64,000 nucleotides of DNA from Actinobacillus sp. (GTDB taxonomy: Bacteria > Pseudomonadota > Gammaproteobacteria > Enterobacterales > Pasteurellaceae), in contig JAHHQX010000010.1 in the NCBI GenBank assembly GCA_020026155.1, positions 17,391 through 81,390 of the forward strand. The letters run 5' to 3'. The notes beneath the pieces were generated by a model, which searched no databases, was not told the origin of the DNA, and worked only from the letters and a program-made list of their open reading frames with translations. This document shows positions 1 to 8,579 of this stretch, piece after piece; the stretch's first letter is position 1; every line of letters starts with the position of its first letter. The position numbers and the translations under genes are program-made.

Positions 1-1
1 T

Positions 2-316
2 TACGTAGCAAAACATATTGTTGCTGCTGGGCTTGCAGATCGTTGTGAAATTCAACTTTCTTACGCAATCGGCGTGGCTGAACCAACTTCTATCATGGTA
101 GAAACTTTTGGTACAGCAAAAGTTGACGAAAGTTTATTAGTAAAACTTGTACGCGAAATCTTTGATCTTCGCCCGTACGGTTTAATTAAAATGTTAGACT
201 TAATTCAACCAATCTACCGCGATACAGCGGCTTACGGTCACTTTGGTCGTGAGCAATTCCCTTGGGAAAAACTAGATCGTGTAGAAGAATTACGTTCTGC
301 AGCGGGTTTAAAATAA
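2..316 (+). CDS. metK: S-adenosylmethionine synthase, C-terminal part (cut by window start)
   Basis: MetK makes S-adenosylmethionine from methionine and ATP in the cytosol. Only the last ~104 codons are present, and the reading frame is open from base 2. The visible part contains the family's C-terminal segments AIGVAEP, FDLRPYGLIKML and YGHFGR, and ends in a typical RSAAGLK tail. The 5' part lies outside the window. A clear hairpin terminator follows 14 bases after the stop, so it is probably the last gene of its transcript. Confidence 0.95.
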   Translation, partial: YVAKHIVAAGLADRCEIQLSYAIGVAEPTSIMVETFGTAKVDESLLVKLVREIFDLRPYGLIKMLDLIQPIYRDTAAYGHFGREQFPWEKLDRVEELRSAAGLK

Positions 317-330
317 TCTTACAATGATTG

Positions 331-358
331 AAAAAGGCAGGGTTTCCTGCCTTTTTTA
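331..358 (+). terminator. Intrinsic terminator of metK
   Basis: AAAAAGGCAGG, a short GTTT-type loop, then CCTGCC and a run of six T. It lies between metK and sprT, and sprT has its own ribosome binding site. Confidence 0.9.
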
Positions 359-374
359 TTTTAAAGGATGACTT

Positions 375-860
375 ATGAGAATCTTGGCAATGCAAGTTTT
401 ACGGCGGGTTAAAGAATGTATGCAACTTGCCGAAATGTATTTTCAACGATCGTTTGTGATGCCAAATATTAATTATCATGTGCAAGGTCAGAAAGCTGGA
501 GTGGCTTATCTTGCCCAAAATGAGGTGCGATTTAATCCGATTTTATTGCGAGAAAATACTCAAGATTTCATTCATCAAGTTGTGCCACATGAAGTTGCCC
601 ATATTATTGCTTACCAACAATTTGGGCGTGTTAAACCGCATGGGATGGAGTGGCAAAATATTATGCAAAATATTTTTGGTTTGCCGCCTGAGGTACGTCA
701 TCAATTTGATACAACGAATACTGTTAAACACGTTTTTACTTACCATTGCGGTTGTCAAATTCATCATTTAACCGTGCGCCGCCATAATAAAATTGTTCGA
801 GATCGAATGCATTATATTTGTAAAAAATGTGGCGGAACACTACGTAAAATTAACGAATGA
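375..860 (+). CDS. sprT: SprT family zinc metalloprotease-like protein
   Basis: 161 aa, normal for bacterial SprT. It has the zinc-metalloprotease signature HEVAH (about residues 73-77) and a C-terminal zinc-ribbon-like part with CGC and CKKCGG cysteine pairs. The SprT/Spartan fold is related to DNA-protein crosslink proteases, but the bacterial function is not settled. The start follows AAGGATG at 364-370. The gene converges on xseA with 24 bases between stops; that gap holds one copy of the 25-bp dispersed repeat. Confidence 0.9.
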   Translation: MRILAMQVLRRVKECMQLAEMYFQRSFVMPNINYHVQGQKAGVAYLAQNEVRFNPILLRENTQDFIHQVVPHEVAHIIAYQQFGRVKPHGMEWQNIMQNIFGLPPEVRHQFDTTNTVKHVFTYHCGCQIHHLTVRRHNKIVRDRMHYICKKCGGTLRKINE

Positions 861-862
861 TC

Positions 863-887
863 ACGCCCCATTTTTCGCAAAAATTTA
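863..887 (+). repeat. Dispersed 25-bp repeat, single copy
   Basis: ACGCCCCATTTTTCG followed by an A5T3 tail. It begins two bases after the sprT stop and runs into the xseA 3' end. One of 19 ungapped copies in the window; see the findings. Confidence 0.8.
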
Positions 888-2228
888 TGCAGTTTTTATT
901 TCTTCGACTCGGCTTATGATGATTCCTTTTGCAAGATGGGTTCGGATAATTTCATCTTTTTGCACGTCATTTGCATTTTTAATGACATGTTCTGTGCTAT
1001 TTAAGGTAATAGAATAGCCTCGGCCAAGAATAGCCAGTGGGCTAAGCTGATTTAATTCTGCACAGAGTTTTGAAAAATGATATTTCTGCTGCTGGAATTG
1101 CCCTTGTACTTGTTGTTGTAAGCGTTGGGTGAGTGCTAAACAATATTGTTGATCTTTTTGTATTTTTAATGGTAATGGATTGTGCTGTAAACGTTGCTGT
1201 AAGGATTGCATCTGCGTTTGCTGTTTAGCTATGTATTTTTGCATGGCGGTTTGCAATGCGTAGTTGAAGGCTTGGAAGCGTTGTTGGCGATCGGCTAACT
1301 GTTTTTGAGGGTGGCATTGTAAAAGACGCATTTTTAGCTGGTGGAGCTGATAAGTTTTTACCCCAAAGCAGCGATCTAATGCCATACCTAAATGTTGAGT
1401 CGCATTTTGTAAACGATCTAATAAGGCTTGGCGATCACGGCTAACTAATTCAGCAGCGACGGACGGTGTTGCTGCTCGCACGTCTGCAACAAAGTCAGCG
1501 ATCGTGACATCAACCTCATGCCCCACCGCACTGATAATCGGAAGTTGCGAACGATAAATTGCCTCGGCAACAATCTCTTCATTAAAACACCAAAGATCTT
1601 CAAGTGATCCGCCCCCGCGTCCGACAATAAGTACATCGACTTCTTGGCGACGGTTAGCGAGATCAATCATTTCTGCAATATTTGCTGCCGCTTCTTTTCC
1701 TTGCACCAAGCTTGGATAGATCACGACTTCTAAACTGGGATCACGACGACGTAGCACTTTAAGAATATCGTGGAGAGCAGCACCAGTTGATGACGTTACG
1801 ATACCCACACGTTGGCAATTTTGCGGTAACGATTTTTTAAGATGGGCATCAAACCAACCGCGTTCATCCAGTTTTAATTTTAATGCCTCGAACTGCTGTT
1901 GTAACATCCCATCACCTGCAGGAAGCATTTGTTCTACGATAATTTGATAGTCACCTCGGGGTTCGTACAAACTGACTTTAGCACAGACGATAACTTGCAT
2001 TCCATTTTGAGGACGGAATGGAGTACGGGAATTATATCCACGAAACATCGCACCACGGACTTGTGCCGCATTGTCTTTCAGAGAAAAATACCAGTGTCCA
2101 GAAACAGGCTGAGTGAAGTTGGAAATCTCACCGCTTAGCCAGACTTGGCGAAAATTGCCTTCAAGTTGTGCTTTTACTGCTGCGTTTAATTCGGAGATTG
2201 AATAAACTGGTGGACGAGATTGTTGCAT
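885..2228 (-). CDS. xseA: Exodeoxyribonuclease VII large subunit
   Basis: Catalytic subunit of the XseA/XseB nuclease, which degrades single-stranded DNA to oligonucleotides. 447 aa, as in E. coli. An N-terminal OB-fold (about 1-110) is followed by the nuclease domain with TSSTGAALHD (145-154), GRGGGSLEDLW (203-213) and GHEVD (236-240), then a glutamine-rich helical C-terminal region (about 265-400) that fits the coiled coil to which XseB binds. The start is preceded by AAGGA. xseB is not in the window. Confidence 0.97.
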   Translation of the reverse strand: MQQSRPPVYSISELNAAVKAQLEGNFRQVWLSGEISNFTQPVSGHWYFSLKDNAAQVRGAMFRGYNSRTPFRPQNGMQVIVCAKVSLYEPRGDYQIIVEQMLPAGDGMLQQQFEALKLKLDERGWFDAHLKKSLPQNCQRVGIVTSSTGAALHDILKVLRRRDPSLEVVIYPSLVQGKEAAANIAEMIDLANRRQEVDVLIVGRGGGSLEDLWCFNEEIVAEAIYRSQLPIISAVGHEVDVTIADFVADVRAATPSVAAELVSRDRQALLDRLQNATQHLGMALDRCFGVKTYQLHQLKMRLLQCHPQKQLADRQQRFQAFNYALQTAMQKYIAKQQTQMQSLQQRLQHNPLPLKIQKDQQYCLALTQRLQQQVQGQFQQQKYHFSKLCAELNQLSPLAILGRGYSITLNSTEHVIKNANDVQKDEIIRTHLAKGIIISRVEEIKTA

Positions 2229-2260
2229 AGTGCGTCCTTATTTTTAGCGTTGAAATCGCA

Positions 2261-2285
2261 TAAATTTTTACGAAAATCGTGGCGT
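2261..2285 (-). repeat. Dispersed 25-bp repeat, single copy (variant core)
   Basis: Read on the minus strand it is ACGCCACGATTTTCG then TAAAAATTTA. It lies between xseA and kdsC and touches the kdsC stop codon. The core has A at position 6, a variant shared with the copy at 24602-24626. Confidence 0.75.
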
Positions 2286-2836
2286 TATTGTGCCATTTTT
2301 TGTGCTTGTTTTAAAAAACCTTGTGCGGTCTGATAATTCTCTGCTTTACCTTGTGCCATAAGGATTTTATCGGCTAGCTCACGAAAAGCGCCACGACCAC
2401 CACAGGTTTCTAATACAAGATCTGCTTGATTTTTTACATATGATAAGCCATCGGCAACTGCAACGCTTAAACCACACACTGCAAATGCAGGAAGATCGAC
2501 ACTGTCATCCCCGATGTAGGCGGTTTCCTCTGGACGAACGCCTATCGCTTGCATAAGTTGATAACAAGCCGTTTCCTTTTCAAGTTTGCCTAATTGAAAA
2601 TGTTGAATGCCTAAATCACTAATGCGTTTGCGTAAAACAGCAGAATCACGTCCAGAAAGAACCGCAACGTGTACACCATTTTCCATTAGAAGGCGGATCC
2701 CTAAGCCATCTTTGACATTGAAAATTTTAAGGATTTCACCTTCGCTACTGTAAATTAATGAACCGTCTGTTAATACGCCATCAACATCCGTAATCACAAG
2801 TTTGATATTTTTTAATTTATTTTCAATATGTTGCAT
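2285..2836 (-). CDS. kdsC: 3-deoxy-D-manno-octulosonate 8-phosphate phosphatase
   Basis: HAD-superfamily phosphatase that hydrolyses KDO 8-phosphate to KDO for the lipopolysaccharide inner core. 183 aa. HAD motif I is DVDGVLTDG (17-25), motif II SGR (61-63), the motif III lysine lies near 84-87, and motif IV is GDD (109-111). It has no cap domain, as expected for this tetrameric family. It sits 9 bases downstream of kdsD, so the two are co-transcribed and supply consecutive parts of KDO synthesis. Confidence 0.95.
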   Translation of the reverse strand: MQHIENKLKNIKLVITDVDGVLTDGSLIYSSEGEILKIFNVKDGLGIRLLMENGVHVAVLSGRDSAVLRKRISDLGIQHFQLGKLEKETACYQLMQAIGVRPEETAYIGDDSVDLPAFAVCGLSVAVADGLSYVKNQADLVLETCGGRGAFRELADKILMAQGKAENYQTAQGFLKQAQKMAQ

Positions 2837-2845
2837 TTTATATCC

Positions 2846-3781
2846 TTAACTTGAAAATTCGACTAATCCGACAACTTGTTGATTTTCATCCACAACCACG
2901 AGGGAATGAATTTTATGTTTTTTCATAAAGTCTTCGGCTTGAGAAAGGTAACTTTCGGCCGAAATTGTTTTCGGCTGGGTAGTCATAAGTTCTTGAGCGG
3001 TTTTATTGAGAATATCCGCGCCTTTAGCGGTTAATGCACGGCGGATATCGCCGTCGGTAATGATGCCAAGTAATTTCTGATTTTCCATGACTAATGCCAC
3101 ACCCATGCGCCCTTCATTCATAATGCTTAGGCAATCTGTAAAGGTGGTGGAAGGTAAAGCAATCGGTAAGCGAGTTTGCATTTGATCTTTAACTCGACAC
3201 AATAAACGGCGACCTAAACTGCCACCTGGATGGAATTTAGCAAAATCAAGCGGGCAGAAGTTGCGGGCTTTAATGAGGGCGACCGCAAGTGCATCACCTA
3301 ATGCAAGTGTAACCAGTGCAGACGTTGTCGGAGCGAGGTTATTCGGGCAGGCCTCACGCTCAACTGAAATATCAAGGATATAGTCTGCATGACGGGCAAG
3401 CGTAGAATGTGGATTTCCCGTTAAGGCAATGATTTTATTACCAAAACTTTTGAGGCTTGGAATGAGTTTATTGACATCATCTGTTTCACCACTGTTTGAA
3501 ATCAGCATGACGACATCAATTGGTTTGAGCATCCCTAAATCGCCATGAAATGCCTCTGTGGGATGAAGAAAAAAGCTCGGTGTTCCCGTAGAGGCAAAGG
3601 TTGCCACCATTTTTTTACCAATTAAGCCAGATTTGCCAATGCCACCAATGACTAAACGCCCTTGGCAACCTAAAATAAGATCGATAACTTGATTAAAATT
3701 ATCATCAAGATGATCGCTTAAGCGGGTTAAGGCATTTTTTTCTATGGATAAGGTTTCTTGGGCAATCTTTAAATAATCCAT
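2846..3781 (-). CDS. kdsD: Arabinose-5-phosphate isomerase
   Basis: Interconverts ribulose 5-phosphate and arabinose 5-phosphate, the first step towards KDO. 311 aa. The N-terminal SIS sugar-isomerase domain (about 30-180) shows GGIGKSGLIGKK (46-57), EAFHGDLG and SNSGET (95-100); two CBS domains fill about 205-311. The start has an upstream AGGAGG. First gene of the kdsD-kdsC pair. The hem cluster ends 67 bases upstream and I see no clear terminator between, so read-through from hemN is possible. Confidence 0.95.
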   Translation of the reverse strand: MDYLKIAQETLSIEKNALTRLSDHLDDNFNQVIDLILGCQGRLVIGGIGKSGLIGKKMVATFASTGTPSFFLHPTEAFHGDLGMLKPIDVVMLISNSGETDDVNKLIPSLKSFGNKIIALTGNPHSTLARHADYILDISVEREACPNNLAPTTSALVTLALGDALAVALIKARNFCPLDFAKFHPGGSLGRRLLCRVKDQMQTRLPIALPSTTFTDCLSIMNEGRMGVALVMENQKLLGIITDGDIRRALTAKGADILNKTAQELMTTQPKTISAESYLSQAEDFMKKHKIHSLVVVDENQQVVGLVEFSS

Positions 3782-3848
3782 CTTTTTTCCTCCTAATCAC
3801 TTCAAATAGCACTATTCTACTTTAAAAGAGGAAAAAAGAGGAATTTTG

Positions 3849-5210
3849 CTAAATTGTCATTGAAAAAATACGCGTTTCAGGTTTATGGCGCATTAAACGC
3901 AAGTCGAAGGTCATACAAATATTACGCACAAACATACGTCCTTTTTCGGTAATGTGTAGTTTGGTACCGTCATAGGTTAACAAAGCATCTTTTTCCATTT
4001 CTTGAAGTTGTTGGCGGATTTGACGTTGCATATCTTCCGATAAGCCAACTGCAAGATCAGTTTCTAGATGACACATTAAGTTTAGAATATGTTGACGCAT
4101 AATCAGGTCTTCTGCCGTGAGCAAGTGACCTTTCATAATCGGTAATTGATTATTCTCAACGCGTTGTGTGTAAGCTTTTAATGATTTTTCATTTTGTGCG
4201 AAGGCATACCAAGAATCACTGATAGAAGACATGCCAAGCCCAATCATTAATTGCGTTTTCCCTGCCGTATAGCCCATAAAATTACGGTGTAATTGATGAT
4301 TTTCTAATGCTTGATAAAGGGTATCAGTCGGTAGGGCAAAGTGATCCATTCCAATTTCAACATAACCATTGGCAAATAGCATTTCTTTACCGAGTTCGTA
4401 GAAATGACGTTTTTCTACATCTTTTGGTAAATCATTTTCATCGAAACCACGTTGCATAACACCTTTTACCCAAGGCACGTGCGCATAGCTGTAATAAGCA
4501 ATACGATCAGGACGCAAGGAAACTGTTTTTTCGATCGTATCACGGATGCTGGCTTCAGTCTGGAATGGTAAGCCGAAGATCAAGTCATGGCTGATAGAGG
4601 TGTAGCCAATTTCACGAGAAAGATCGTGGATCGCTTTGACTTGATCAAAACTTTGAATACGATGGATCGCTGTTTGTACAGTAGGATCGTAATCTTGAAT
4701 CCCAAAACTATTTCGGCGTGCACCGAGATCGTATAGAGTTTGTACCTGTTCTGCAGATGTATGATTAGGGTGAGCTTCGTAGCTAAGCACAAAGTCTGGG
4801 TGTTTAGTACTATTTTTAAGCAATCCTTCAATCAGAAGACGTAAATTTTCTGCTGAGAAAAAAGTCGGCGTACCGCCCCCCAGATGAATTTCCTTAATTT
4901 GGGGTTTTTCAGAAAATAATTGACGATAAAGCGCCCATTCTTTTAGTACTGTCTGAATATAAGGCAACTCGACATCATGTGTTTTGCTGATTTTCTTATG
5001 ACAAGCACAGAAGGTACAAAGGCTAACGCAAAACGGTAAGTGAATATAAAGGCTAATCCCTTCGCTTTGATTACTTTGCTGAAAGGATTGGGCAACACTT
5101 GCCTGCCAATCAATTAACTGAATACCTTCTGGATTCCAAAAGGGAACCGTAGGGTAGCTTGTATAGCGTGGACCCGGAATATTGTATTTACGAATAAGCG
5201 CTTTATCCAT
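3849..5210 (-). CDS. hemN: Oxygen-independent coproporphyrinogen III oxidase (radical SAM)
   Basis: Decarboxylates coproporphyrinogen III to protoporphyrinogen IX without oxygen. 453 aa, the length of true HemN. It begins with the HemN-specific YNIPGPRYTSYPT (9-21). The radical-SAM cluster is C61-x3-C65-x2-C68 followed by C70, all present and typical of HemN rather than the shorter HemW. GGGTP (111-115) binds SAM. Last gene of the hem cluster, 14 bases after hemE. Its GAGGT ribosome binding site lies beside a degenerate dispersed-repeat copy. Confidence 0.96.
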   Translation of the reverse strand: MDKALIRKYNIPGPRYTSYPTVPFWNPEGIQLIDWQASVAQSFQQSNQSEGISLYIHLPFCVSLCTFCACHKKISKTHDVELPYIQTVLKEWALYRQLFSEKPQIKEIHLGGGTPTFFSAENLRLLIEGLLKNSTKHPDFVLSYEAHPNHTSAEQVQTLYDLGARRNSFGIQDYDPTVQTAIHRIQSFDQVKAIHDLSREIGYTSISHDLIFGLPFQTEASIRDTIEKTVSLRPDRIAYYSYAHVPWVKGVMQRGFDENDLPKDVEKRHFYELGKEMLFANGYVEIGMDHFALPTDTLYQALENHQLHRNFMGYTAGKTQLMIGLGMSSISDSWYAFAQNEKSLKAYTQRVENNQLPIMKGHLLTAEDLIMRQHILNLMCHLETDLAVGLSEDMQRQIRQQLQEMEKDALLTYDGTKLHITEKGRMFVRNICMTFDLRLMRHKPETRIFSMTI

Positions 5211-5219
5211 TTTTACCTC

Positions 5220-5244
5220 ACGCCCTATTTTTCGGAATAATTTT
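5220..5244 (+). repeat. Dispersed 25-bp repeat, degenerate copy
   Basis: ACGCCCTATTTTTCG then GAATAATTTT. It spans the hemE/hemN junction and covers the hemE stop. It matches the consensus core except at position 7, plus one tail change. Confidence 0.6.
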
Positions 5245-6253
5245 TGACGGCATCAACGAAGGCATGCACATTCTCAAGTGGAATATTAGGTAAGATACCA
5301 TGACCGAGGTTGGCGATATACTTATCTTTGCCAAATTGGTCGATCATTTCTGTTACCATTTTGGTGATCGTTGCTGGCGAAGAAAGTAAGCGTGCTGGAT
5401 CAAAATTCCCTTGTAAGGTAATTTTATTATGTGTTAACTGACGCGCTAATTGTGGGCGCACAGTCCAGTCAATACCAAGAGCGGCAGCAGGCGAATTTGC
5501 CATTTCATCCAATGCAAACCAACAGCCTTTCGCAAACGCAATTACCGGTGCTTCGTCTTTTAAGGCATTAATGATTTGTAAAATATATTGCCAAGAGAAA
5601 GTTTGATAGTCATCCGGGCTTAACATGCCGCCCCAAGAGTCAAAAATTTGCAGGGCATTTACACCTGCTTTCACTTTGGCTCGTAAGTAAGCGATCGTGG
5701 TATCGGTAATTTTTTGTAAAAGTTGATGCGCTAATTGCGGGTGTGTAAAGCAAAATGCTTTAGCTTGATCAAAGGTTTTTGAGCCTTGACCTTGCACGCA
5801 ATAGCATAAAATTGTCCACGGCGATCCCGCAAAGCCGATGAGGGGTACTTCATCATCTAATAATTCTTTTGTCGCTTTAACCGCATCCATCACGTAGCCA
5901 AGGCTATCATTAATATCAGGAATGATTACGTTATCAATGTCTTGTTGGGTACGGATCGGATTTGGTAACCACGGACCGATGCCCGCTTTCATTTCGACAT
6001 CAATATTCATTGCTTGTGGAACAACGAGAATATCAGAAAACAGAATGGCAGCGTCCATACCGAAACGGCGAATAGGTTGTACAGTTAGTTCACTCGCTAA
6101 TTCTGGGATACGACAACGAGTGAAGAAATCATATTTAGCTTTAATTGCTTGAAATTCTGGTAAATAACGCCCAGCTTGACGCATCATCCATACTGGAGGA
6201 CGTGGAACAGATTTGCCTTCAAGGGCATCAAGAAATAAGCGATTTTTAATCAT
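5225..6253 (-). CDS. hemE: Uroporphyrinogen decarboxylase
   Basis: Removes four carboxyl groups from uroporphyrinogen III to give coproporphyrinogen III. 342 aa from the chosen ATG at 6253; an upstream TTG (6265) would add four residues but is less likely. The family signature RPPVWMMRQAGRYLPE occupies about 18-33, and GFAGSPWT and NLGHGI occur further on. It lies between hemL and hemN in a tight minus-strand operon. Confidence 0.97.
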   Translation of the reverse strand: MIKNRLFLDALEGKSVPRPPVWMMRQAGRYLPEFQAIKAKYDFFTRCRIPELASELTVQPIRRFGMDAAILFSDILVVPQAMNIDVEMKAGIGPWLPNPIRTQQDIDNVIIPDINDSLGYVMDAVKATKELLDDEVPLIGFAGSPWTILCYCVQGQGSKTFDQAKAFCFTHPQLAHQLLQKITDTTIAYLRAKVKAGVNALQIFDSWGGMLSPDDYQTFSWQYILQIINALKDEAPVIAFAKGCWFALDEMANSPAAALGIDWTVRPQLARQLTHNKITLQGNFDPARLLSSPATITKMVTEMIDQFGKDKYIANLGHGILPNIPLENVHAFVDAVKNYSEK

Positions 6254-6282
6254 AATAAATCCCAAAAAAGTATTTGTTAATA

Positions 6283-7575
6283 TTAGCTATTTGCTACCTG
6301 TTGTAAGGCATAATCAATGGCAGTAGCCACTTTTTGTAAATCTTCTTGAGTCATAGCACTGCTTAAGAACCAAGATTCAAATTGTGATGGTGGTAAGAAC
6401 ACGCCTTTTTCCATCATTGCCCAGAAGAAAGTTTTGAATTTTTGCGTATCTGCTTGTTGAGCCGTTTTAAAATTCGTCACTTTTTCTGTGGTAAAGAATG
6501 GGGTAAGCATTGAACCAAAACGGTTAACTTGAATATCTACACCATGTTTTTTCGCGGCTTGATAGAACGTTTCCTCAAGGAATGCGGCATTTTTTTCAAA
6601 TTGGGCGTAAGGATTTTGTTTTTTCAATTCTTTGAGGGTCGCTAAGCCAGCACTCATTGACATAGGGTTGCCAGACAGAGTACCCGCTTGATACATATCG
6701 CCAAGCGGTGAAACTTTTTGCATAATTTCGTCACGCGCGCCGTATGCACCCACAGGGAAACCACCACCAATAATTTTACCGAAAGTAGTGATGTCTGCTT
6801 TTAAGCCGATAAGATCTTGTGCACCACCAAATTTGGAGCGGAAACCCGTCATCACTTCATCAACAATGATTAAAATATTATTTTCACGCGCGAGTTTTTG
6901 AATCCCTTCAATAAAGGCTGGTTCAGGTAAAACCACGCCCATATTTCCTGCAATAGGCTCAATAATCATTGCAGCAATGTCATTTGGAAAGGCTTCAACT
7001 AATGCTTTAACGCTTTCTAAATTATTGTATTCAGCAATGATGGTATTCTTAACCGCATCCGCTGGCACACCCTTGCTATCTGGTAAGCTGAATGTGGCGA
7101 CACCAGAACCTGCAGACACTAAAAGTGAATCTGCATGACCATGGTAGCAACCAGAGAATTTAATGATTTTATCTTTGCCGGTGTAAGCACGTGCTAGACG
7201 CAATGCACTGAATACTGCCTCAGTACCTGAGTTCACAAAACGGACTTTATCCATATGCGGGAAGGTATCACAAACGATTTCTGCAAGTTGAATTTCAAGT
7301 TCGGTGGTTGCACCAAAGGCATAACCCACTTTTAAGGTTTCTTCAAGCGCACTTTCAACTGCTGGCGCACGATGTCCAAGGATCATTGGACCATAAGCTT
7401 GGACGAAATCGATATATTCATTGCCATCGACATCGTAAATTTTACTACCCAGCCCTTTTTCAATAAAAATAGGGGAGCCACCTACGGATTTAAACGCACG
7501 CACAGGTGAGTTAACGCCACCGACAAGATGTTGTTGGGCTTTAGCATAAAGTTCTGCAGATTTTGTTGTTTTCAT
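6283..7575 (-). CDS. hemL: Glutamate-1-semialdehyde 2,1-aminomutase
   Basis: PLP enzyme that converts glutamate 1-semialdehyde to 5-aminolevulinate, second step of the C5 pathway. 430 aa from ATG 7575, which has AGGA upstream; the frame is open further upstream, but that would overlap the hemB end. PLP lysine is K267 in TTFGKIIGGGFP, with DEVMTGFR at 239-246 and NSGTEA at 115-120. Its partner HemA is in the same cluster, so the whole C5 route to 5-aminolevulinate is encoded here. Confidence 0.97.
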   Translation of the reverse strand: MKTTKSAELYAKAQQHLVGGVNSPVRAFKSVGGSPIFIEKGLGSKIYDVDGNEYIDFVQAYGPMILGHRAPAVESALEETLKVGYAFGATTELEIQLAEIVCDTFPHMDKVRFVNSGTEAVFSALRLARAYTGKDKIIKFSGCYHGHADSLLVSAGSGVATFSLPDSKGVPADAVKNTIIAEYNNLESVKALVEAFPNDIAAMIIEPIAGNMGVVLPEPAFIEGIQKLARENNILIIVDEVMTGFRSKFGGAQDLIGLKADITTFGKIIGGGFPVGAYGARDEIMQKVSPLGDMYQAGTLSGNPMSMSAGLATLKELKKQNPYAQFEKNAAFLEETFYQAAKKHGVDIQVNRFGSMLTPFFTTEKVTNFKTAQQADTQKFKTFFWAMMEKGVFLPPSQFESWFLSSAMTQEDLQKVATAIDYALQQVANS

Positions 7576-7591
7576 AATAATTCCTGAATAA

Positions 7592-8566
7592 TTAATGCTG
7601 TTGTTGAAGGCAAATTGCCGCTTCTTTTGCAAAATAAGTAATGATGATATTAGCGCCTGCACGTTTCATTGAAAGTAAACTTTCCATCATGACACGGGTG
7701 CCATCAATCCAGCCTTTTTCAGCGGCTGCTTTGACCATTGCGTATTCACCACTGACGTTGTAGCAAGCGATTGGAACTGGGAACTGATTTTTAACATCAC
7801 GAATAATATCCAAATAACTCAACGCAGGTTTTACCATTAAGATATCGGCTTGTTCTTCAAAATCTAACATCGCTTCACGCATTGCTTCATCACGATTTGC
7901 AGGATCCATTTGATAAGTGCGACGATCCCCAAAAGTTGGCGTTGAATCTGCCGCATCACGGAATGGACCATAAAATGCAGAGGCATATTTCACGGCATAG
8001 GACATAATTGGTAAATTAGGAAAGCCTGCATCATCTAATGCTTGGCGGATAGTTGCAATCATACCATCCATCATGCCAGATGGTGCCACCATATCAACGC
8101 CTGCTTTTGCGTGAGAAACGACTTGTTTAGCAATATTTGCCAAGGTCGCATCATTATCAACATCGTGATCGCAAATAGGTCCGCAATGACCATGATCTGT
8201 GTATTCACAGAAACATACGTCGGTAATTATATAAAGTTGTGGATAATGTTGTTTAATGAAACGGACTGCTTGTTGCATAATGCCATCATCTTGCCAACTA
8301 CTTGAACCTTCGCTGTCTTTATGTTTTGGGATACCGAAAAGCATAATTGCAGGGATGTTCAAAGCGACCACTTCATCAAGTTCTTTACTCACGGTATCTA
8401 ATGACCAGCGTTTGATGCCCGGCATAGAAGGAATTTCAGCCTCAATATTTTCCCCTTCTTCAATAAAAATTGGATAGACAAAATCATCAACAGAAAGTTG
8501 AGTTTCACGAACAAGGCGACGGATGTTAGTATTTTTGCGTAAGCGACGAGTGCGTTGGAAATTCAT
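7592..8566 (-). CDS. hemB: Delta-aminolevulinic acid dehydratase (porphobilinogen synthase)
   Basis: Condenses two 5-aminolevulinate molecules to porphobilinogen. 324 aa. The Schiff-base lysines are K193 (SYAVKYAS) and K246 (MVKPAL). C118, C120 and C128 in the CFCEYTDHGHCG segment form the zinc-type metal site, so this is a zinc-dependent rather than magnesium-only enzyme. It lies 13 bases downstream of hemCD and 16 upstream of hemL. Confidence 0.97.
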   Translation of the reverse strand: MNFQRTRRLRKNTNIRRLVRETQLSVDDFVYPIFIEEGENIEAEIPSMPGIKRWSLDTVSKELDEVVALNIPAIMLFGIPKHKDSEGSSSWQDDGIMQQAVRFIKQHYPQLYIITDVCFCEYTDHGHCGPICDHDVDNDATLANIAKQVVSHAKAGVDMVAPSGMMDGMIATIRQALDDAGFPNLPIMSYAVKYASAFYGPFRDAADSTPTFGDRRTYQMDPANRDEAMREAMLDFEEQADILMVKPALSYLDIIRDVKNQFPVPIACYNVSGEYAMVKAAAEKGWIDGTRVMMESLLSMKRAGANIIITYFAKEAAICLQQQH

Positions 8567-8579
8567 TATCGTATTCCTC